Of a DNA stretch of 28,213 nt, positions 24,208 through 28,213 are shown one piece after another. Below the pieces are notes generated by a model that worked only from the letters and a program-made list of their open reading frames with translations, did not search any database and was not told the DNA's origin. Origin of the DNA: CAYQDB01 sp964416195 (lineage in GTDB: Bacteria > Zixibacteria > MSB-5A5 > GN15 > FEB-12); NCBI GenBank assembly GCA_964416195.1, contig CAYQDB010000025.1, forward strand, positions 1 through 28,213, given 5' to 3'. A program made the translations under genes and the position numbers. The number at the start of each line of letters is the position of its first letter. Position 1 is the stretch's first letter.

Positions 24208-24237
24208 GTTATTCTGTTGGGAGTGGGGGGGGGTCAA
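24208..24237 (-). promoter_or_regulatory. Possible promoter with a nine-cytosine tract in its spacer
   Basis: On the minus strand TTGACC (24237-24232) and AATAAC (24213-24208) are 18 bp apart, and the spacer begins with the rest of a run of nine C (24233-24225). It lies 124 bp upstream of the TPR/sigma operon. The -10 match is only moderate. Confidence 0.25.
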
Positions 24238-24379
24238 CCCTCACACTCGTATTATGGCATAAGGACTTACACCGTATTGTGGACAAATTGCGACCGTTTT
24301 TTTTGATTTCAGTGCGAGGCAATCGAAAAATAAATCGTGTTTTGCAAAAATAATCGTAGGTTTTTATCGAAGGATCCGA

Positions 24380-24564
24380 TATAATAAGTAGTTAGCATTG
24401 ATTTGAGCTCGACCTTTATCGTAGTTTTGTCCTAATCTACAACTCTCCGCTAAAACGTAATCTCGAATTGATCGCGCAATCACGCGCAACATGTCATTTA
24501 TCTTGAAGTATCTGACTTCATCGGAATCCAGTTCACTTCGGGATAAGCAACTACGGAGTGTAGA
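24380..24564 (+). promoter_or_regulatory. Promoter -10 and long leader of the RRM gene
   Basis: A perfect TATAAT lies at 24380-24385 with no good -35, giving a possible leader of about 170 nt. The leader holds a TGAAGT-ATCTG-ACTTCA hairpin (24504-24520). Long structured leaders are known for cold-induced RNA-binding protein mRNAs; that use here is an inference. Confidence 0.35.
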
Positions 24565-24855
24565 ATGAATATCTACATCGGAAACTTGTCGTTCGATACG
24601 ACAGAAGATCAATTACGCCAGGCCTTCGAGGGTTTTGGTGAGGTCTCAACCATCAACATTATTGCGGACAAGTACAGCGGAGAGCCAAGAGGTTTTGCGT
24701 TTGTGGAGATGTCGGCAAAGAGCGAGGCTATTGCTGCCCTTAGCGGCCTTAATGGCCAAGAGCTGAATGGACGCTCGTTGAAGGTCAACGAAGCGAAACC
24801 ACGCGTCCAAAGTGGCAACCGCAGCGGTGGCAACGGCTACCGCAAGTCGTACTAA
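24565..24855 (+). CDS. RNA recognition motif (RRM) RNA-binding protein
   Basis: This is a 96-aa protein with a single RRM covering residues 1-80. RNP2 is IYIGNL (residues 3-8) and RNP1 is RGFAFVEM (about 42-49), both with the aromatic residues that stack on RNA bases. A Gly/Asn/Arg-rich tail (SGNRSGGNGYRKSY) follows, as in cyanobacterial Rbp proteins. Bacterial RRM proteins of this size bind single-stranded RNA and are often cold-induced or involved in mRNA localisation and stability. GGAGT lies 6 nt before ATG 24565. The gene has its own long leader and a strong terminator, so it is a single-gene unit. Confidence 0.95.
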   Translation: MNIYIGNLSFDTTEDQLRQAFEGFGEVSTINIIADKYSGEPRGFAFVEMSAKSEAIAALSGLNGQELNGRSLKVNEAKPRVQSGNRSGGNGYRKSY

Positions 24856-24905
24856 CGGCGACGTAATAAGATCCACGTCCACTCTGGCGCGGGATCTGTT
24901 TCTGA

Positions 24906-24939
24906 GGAGACTGGCCTCCGGCCGGTCTCCTTTATTTTT
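24906..24939 (+). terminator. Intrinsic terminator of the RRM gene
   Basis: GGAGACTGGCC pairs with GGCCGGTCTCC (11 bp, one U-G pair) around a TCC loop and is followed by TTTATTTTT. It lies 50 nt past the RRM stop. Confidence 0.92.
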
Positions 24940-24993
24940 CTCAGTTATTGATATGGTTGTCAGCGTGTGAAGCGTCAAATGCCGTCTTTACCA

Positions 24994-26559
24994 TCAGGTA
25001 ACGTTGGCTCTTGGAACACTGCACGAAGAACATGAATTTTGCTGTGACAAGAGATAGGCGTTGGGATCGTGGAGCAAGGCTCCATCCGGTAGCCAGTTCC
25101 AAAACTCACCAAGGTCTTTGCGGACCTGCTGTACGAAGAATTTCGGTATTTCGGTTGTCTCCTGTTCGAAGAAGCGTCGGAACGATCGGTCGGTAACTAA
25201 TCGCCAGCGTATTTCGGTGAAATACTTGGCCCGAGCGGAGCCTTCTGACGAAAATGCCCGCACGACGTTTAGCCACCTCGGAATCGTCTCTCCGTTTGCC
25301 AGAAATCGTCGGACTATCAAACGAGGAGAATAAGAGTGCTTCGTCACATCAATGACACGATCGTAGAACTCCAGCCACGAGTAGTTTTTCGGCTTGATGT
25401 TCATCTGGATGTTGCTGAGAAAGTGGAAGGGAAACGGCAGAACTCGATTCGCTCGCTGGAATTCCAGATTCAGCGGTGCCGCCTGTCCGAATGCCGAGAG
25501 CATGGAATATGCCGGAAAAGCTCCCGGCGTGAGATCGAGAAACCGCTTGGTGAGCTCGAACGGCGCCGTACCTTCGTCGCCGTCGAGACCGAAAATATGA
25601 TTAGTCTGCACATACGGAATGTGTCGCAGAATCATGTTGACATGATCAGAAACCTTTCTGACCTTCTCCATCCCTGTCGTCGCCCCCGTGTTCGACTTCT
25701 TGCCCATCTCAAACCACGATTCTATGCCCGGCAGCAGCGCCTTGAAACCATTGCGCTTCAGCCGCTTCACACGGGACTCCGAAAGCAGAGACAAGGTGGA
25801 TTCGGCGATGAAGTCGATACGTCCCGGTGGCACTGCCTCCTCTATCGCCTCCATGCAACGGTCGAAGCGGACCCCGAAGTTCGGGTCGTGCCATGCCACC
25901 CGGGGGTGTTTCAACTTACTGAGAAGAAAACGCATATCTTGCTTCATCACATCTACATCCAACAGCTGATAGGGCACCGACGAGTCGATACAGAAGTCAC
26001 AGGAATACGGACAACCCAGGCTGCTTAAGAGCGGGACTATCTTAATAAATGGCGCCTTCCGTAGGGACTGTTCTATGAATTTCCAGCGTTTACTCACACC
26101 AGGTAACTCGACTGGATGGTGTTCAGCCGAAAGGTGCAGACCAACGGGCCGGTGTCGGGCGCAATCCCGAAGCACCTCGTGGATCAGTGCTTTGTCCGTG
26201 AACCCCAGCACATAGTCAAAATACTTCTGCGCATCCTGCGGATAACAACGAGCATGGGGCCCTCCAAGGGCGGTGATCGCACCTCGCGATCGGAACAAGT
26301 TGCTGAGTGCGTAGGACAGCAGGGCCGCTTCAGTGAATGAGCTAATGAAGACGAGGTCAACTTCAGCCGGCAAATCCTCGATGAGATTCTCTCGACCCGT
26401 ATATGTGACTAACGTGACGTCATGCCCTTGTTCTTCGCACCACGTAGCCACGACTTGCGGCATAATACTGACAAAGTTTGCACCCATGACACGCATCCAC
26501 ATCGTCCGCGTCGGAGCTTTGGCAACGAGATCGATGATTCCGATTGAGAGTTTCCTCAT
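24994..26559 (-). CDS. B12-binding-type radical SAM protein
   Basis: This is a 521-aa protein. Residues about 1-140 form an alpha/beta domain of the cobalamin-binding type seen in this family (MPQVVATWCEEQGHDVTLVTY, VDLVFISSFTEAALLSYAL, GAITALGGPHARCYP), without the DxHxxG cobalamin ligand motif. The radical SAM domain follows, with Cys183, Cys187 and Cys190 in GCPYSCDFCID holding the 4Fe-4S cluster that cleaves S-adenosylmethionine. The C-terminal ~150 residues are of unknown type, and the protein ends in a Cys-rich CSSCS. Relatives make carbon-carbon bonds, methylations or lipid changes, and the substrate here is open. ATG 26559 has a poor ribosome site. It starts 3 bp after a TetR-like remnant, which may once have regulated it. 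Confidence 0.88.
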   Translation of the reverse strand: MRKLSIGIIDLVAKAPTRTMWMRVMGANFVSIMPQVVATWCEEQGHDVTLVTYTGRENLIEDLPAEVDLVFISSFTEAALLSYALSNLFRSRGAITALGGPHARCYPQDAQKYFDYVLGFTDKALIHEVLRDCARHRPVGLHLSAEHHPVELPGVSKRWKFIEQSLRKAPFIKIVPLLSSLGCPYSCDFCIDSSVPYQLLDVDVMKQDMRFLLSKLKHPRVAWHDPNFGVRFDRCMEAIEEAVPPGRIDFIAESTLSLLSESRVKRLKRNGFKALLPGIESWFEMGKKSNTGATTGMEKVRKVSDHVNMILRHIPYVQTNHIFGLDGDEGTAPFELTKRFLDLTPGAFPAYSMLSAFGQAAPLNLEFQRANRVLPFPFHFLSNIQMNIKPKNYSWLEFYDRVIDVTKHSYSPRLIVRRFLANGETIPRWLNVVRAFSSEGSARAKYFTEIRWRLVTDRSFRRFFEQETTEIPKFFVQQVRKDLGEFWNWLPDGALLHDPNAYLLSQQNSCSSCSVPRANVT

Positions 26560-26562
26560 AAG

Positions 26563-26820
26563 TTACCGTTTCTTGATGCCATTGATAATCATATCAAGCA
26601 TATGGTCAACGTACACCGACAGGGGTACATCCAGCGCGTCAAATACCCAGCGGTATTCGATTGACTGCAGTGATACCACCATCAAATGCGCCGTTAGCTC
26701 CACATTCCTTACCTGCAATTCGCCAGTCCTGTTACCGATTTCAAAGATACCTGCTACAATTGCCTTTTGCCTATCAAAAAAAACAAAAAAAACTGAAAGA
26801 AGGCGTTTGCCATCAGACAA
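26563..26820 (-). pseudogene. TetR-family regulator, C-terminal remnant
   Basis: The 85-codon frame (TTG start) contains KAIVAGIFEIGNRTGELQ, VELTAHLMVVSLQSIEYRW and VYVDHMLDMIINGIKKR, the pattern of the C-terminal ligand-binding and dimer domain of TetR regulators. The N-terminal helix-turn-helix is missing. Upstream, an ATG at 26842 with AAGGTGG 7 nt before it opens MLKAKT and then stops at once. The lost part is bridged by a T8-G-T8 tract (about 26776-26792), so an internal deletion or frameshift is likely. It lies directly before the radical SAM gene in the same direction. Confidence 0.6.
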
Positions 26821-27058
26821 ACTATGTCTTAGCTTTCAGCATCTTTAGTCCACCTTGTCTGACGACGTACAGCGTATTCAGGAGGTGGGAACAGTGTTTC
26901 ACGGCTGACTATTTTGTTCGTCAAAGAATTCACGAAGGCTGGAATCTTGGTACCTTTACTTGCTCTTAAGCTAAGAATAGCGGGATTGGGGATCATTTGA
27001 GGGTAAGAAAGCGTTACGGAGGGCAGGTAGCCGCGTGATATGAAAATGAGGAGCTAGT

Positions 27059-28213
27059 ATGGCATCTGTTATTCGGTATTATGAGGGAATCGGCTCCGTT
27101 GCCGTAATCGGCAACTATTTGCCCCGCCTGTGCGGTATTGCGACATTCACTACTGATCTTGTTGAGGCCTTATCGGCAGAAGCGCCCGATATTAACTGCT
27201 GGGCGGTTGCCATGAATGACAAACCCGAGGGATATGCATATCCTGGAAAAGTGCGATTTGTAGTCAACCAGAACAGACTTGCCGATTACGGCGTGGCATC
27301 GGAGTTTCTCAATATCGGCCAGACTGATATTGTCTGCGTACAGCATGAATACGGTATTTTCGGCGGACCGGCCGGCAGCCATATCTTGAAACTTCTCGGA
27401 GAGCTTCGCATGCCGATCGTGACAACGCTGCATACGGTATTGAGAGATCCCGCCCCGGAATATCGTGAAGTCATGCACAAGCTGTCTGACCTGTCCGACA
27501 AACTGATCGTGATGAGCCGGAAGGCTTTCGATTTCCTCAAAGATATTTATGCCGTTCCGAAGGAGAAAATCGCCTTTATCCATCATGGCATTCCGGATAT
27601 GCCTTTCATTGATCCCAACTTTTACAAAGATAAGTTCGGCGTGGAAGGCAAAAAGGTGCTTCTCACATTCGGCCTTCTTTCCCCCAATAAGGGTATTGAA
27701 AATGTGCTGCAGGCGCTACCGTCTGTCATCAAAGAACATCCCGATGTTACCTACATTATCCTGGGAGCAACACATCCGCATATTATAAAAGTGCATGGGG
27801 AGGAATACCGTATCAGCCTGCAGCAGCTCGTGCGCAAACTCAATATCAGCGATCATGTCATTTTTCATAACCGGTTTGTCGAACTGAAAGAGTTGTGTGA
27901 GTTTCTCGGCGCCGCTGATATATATGTAACCCCCTATCTTCAAGAATGCCAGATTACATCCGGGACACTCGCCTATGCCATGGGAACCGGCAAAGCAGTT
28001 ATTTCAACCCCGTACTGGTATGCGATCGAGATGCTTGCCGAAGGACGGGGAATAATCGTTCCATTCAAGAACCCTGATGCCATAGCGGAACATATTATCG
28101 ACCTCCTTACCAACGATGTGAACCTGCATACGATGCGCAAGAAGGCCTATATATTTTGTCGCGAGGCGATCTGGAAGGAGGTATCCCGAAGATATCTCGA
28201 GGTTTTCAGCGAG
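27059..28213 (+). CDS. Family 4 glycosyltransferase, 3' end outside window
   Basis: ATG 27059 has AGGAG 5 nt upstream, and the frame stays open for 385 codons to the window edge. The N-terminal Rossmann domain starts VAVIGNYLPRLCGIATFTTD, typical of GT-B transferases that bind an acceptor near LCGIATFT. QHEYGIFGG and TTLHTVL follow. The C-terminal half has LLTFGLLSPNKGIENVLQALP, VTYIILGATHP, FVELKELCEFLGAADIYVTPYLQECQITSGTLAYAMGTGKAVI, and the sugar-nucleotide-binding E in that last stretch. These are GT4 (Glycos_transf_1) features. Similar proteins act in polysaccharide or glycan synthesis, often beside GH130 mannoside phosphorylases, but the partner gene would lie outside the window. Confidence 0.92.
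   Translation, partial: MASVIRYYEGIGSVAVIGNYLPRLCGIATFTTDLVEALSAEAPDINCWAVAMNDKPEGYAYPGKVRFVVNQNRLADYGVASEFLNIGQTDIVCVQHEYGIFGGPAGSHILKLLGELRMPIVTTLHTVLRDPAPEYREVMHKLSDLSDKLIVMSRKAFDFLKDIYAVPKEKIAFIHHGIPDMPFIDPNFYKDKFGVEGKKVLLTFGLLSPNKGIENVLQALPSVIKEHPDVTYIILGATHPHIIKVHGEEYRISLQQLVRKLNISDHVIFHNRFVELKELCEFLGAADIYVTPYLQECQITSGTLAYAMGTGKAVISTPYWYAIEMLAEGRGIIVPFKNPDAIAEHIIDLLTNDVNLHTMRKKAYIFCREAIWKEVSRRYLEVFSE

Noticed and set aside
25336..26028. A 230-codon plus-strand frame antisense to the radical SAM gene
   Set aside because: Its composition (many Arg, His and Gln) is that of an antisense shadow; the opposite strand holds the conserved Cys motif.

Overview
The window looks like a chromosomal stretch of an uncultured Gram-negative bacterium of the FCB superphylum, most probably candidate phylum Zixibacteria or a relative. 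The evidence is a secreted protein ending in the dockerin-like tandem 'IDVADLTYLV..YLFKSGP' tail that I associate with that group, a TonB-dependent receptor (so an outer membrane), many intergenic palindromes, and a mix of small signalling operons. The phylum call is an inference from protein style, not a measured result.

Layout. (1) 1-3.6 kb: the 3' end of a class I fructose-bisphosphate aldolase, then a DUF4209/HEPN-like gene of possible defence function. That gene is bracketed by oppositely oriented copies of a CCCACC-GGTGGG palindrome, and is followed by a tandem array of ~237-bp units that runs into a truncated REP-associated tyrosine transposase (RAYT). (2) 3.6-5.6 kb: a secreted dockerin-repeat protein and a PepSY-like lipoprotein, separated by more palindromes. 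(3) 5.8-10.1 kb, minus strand: recA, an AzgA-type NCS2 purine permease, and a periplasmic transglutaminase-like protein. (4) 10.2-15.3 kb, minus strand: a three-gene operon of TonB-dependent receptor, YfiR-like periplasmic protein and CHASE8-type hybrid histidine kinase, apparently an envelope sensing and uptake system. (5) 16.0-18.5 kb: a tyrosine recombinase of archaeal style with a C-terminal zinc ribbon, next to an inverted repeat, then a poorly conserved stretch with one doubtful ORF, then a very basic 55-aa zinc-knuckle protein with a clean terminator. (6) 19.1-21.2 kb: a 705-aa multidomain regulator (MshEN, pseudo-receiver, degenerate HD-GYP, second pseudo-receiver, DUF4388/PATAN). (7) 21.6-24.1 kb: an operon of a periplasmic TPR protein, an ECF sigma factor and a zinc-finger anti-sigma factor, all joined by overlapping start and stop codons, followed by a GNAT remnant. 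(8) 24.4-28.2 kb: an RRM RNA-binding protein with a long leader and strong terminator, a cobalamin-binding-type radical SAM protein with a TetR remnant directly upstream, and the first 385 codons of a family 4 glycosyltransferase running off the window.

No rRNA, tRNA or CRISPR array was found. The best candidates for something undescribed are the palindrome/RAYT/DUF4209 island, the all-degenerate c-di-GMP-type scaffold protein, the archaeal-type integrase locus, and the TPR-sigma-anti-sigma operon whose first gene carries a motif normally found in DUF2723 membrane proteins.
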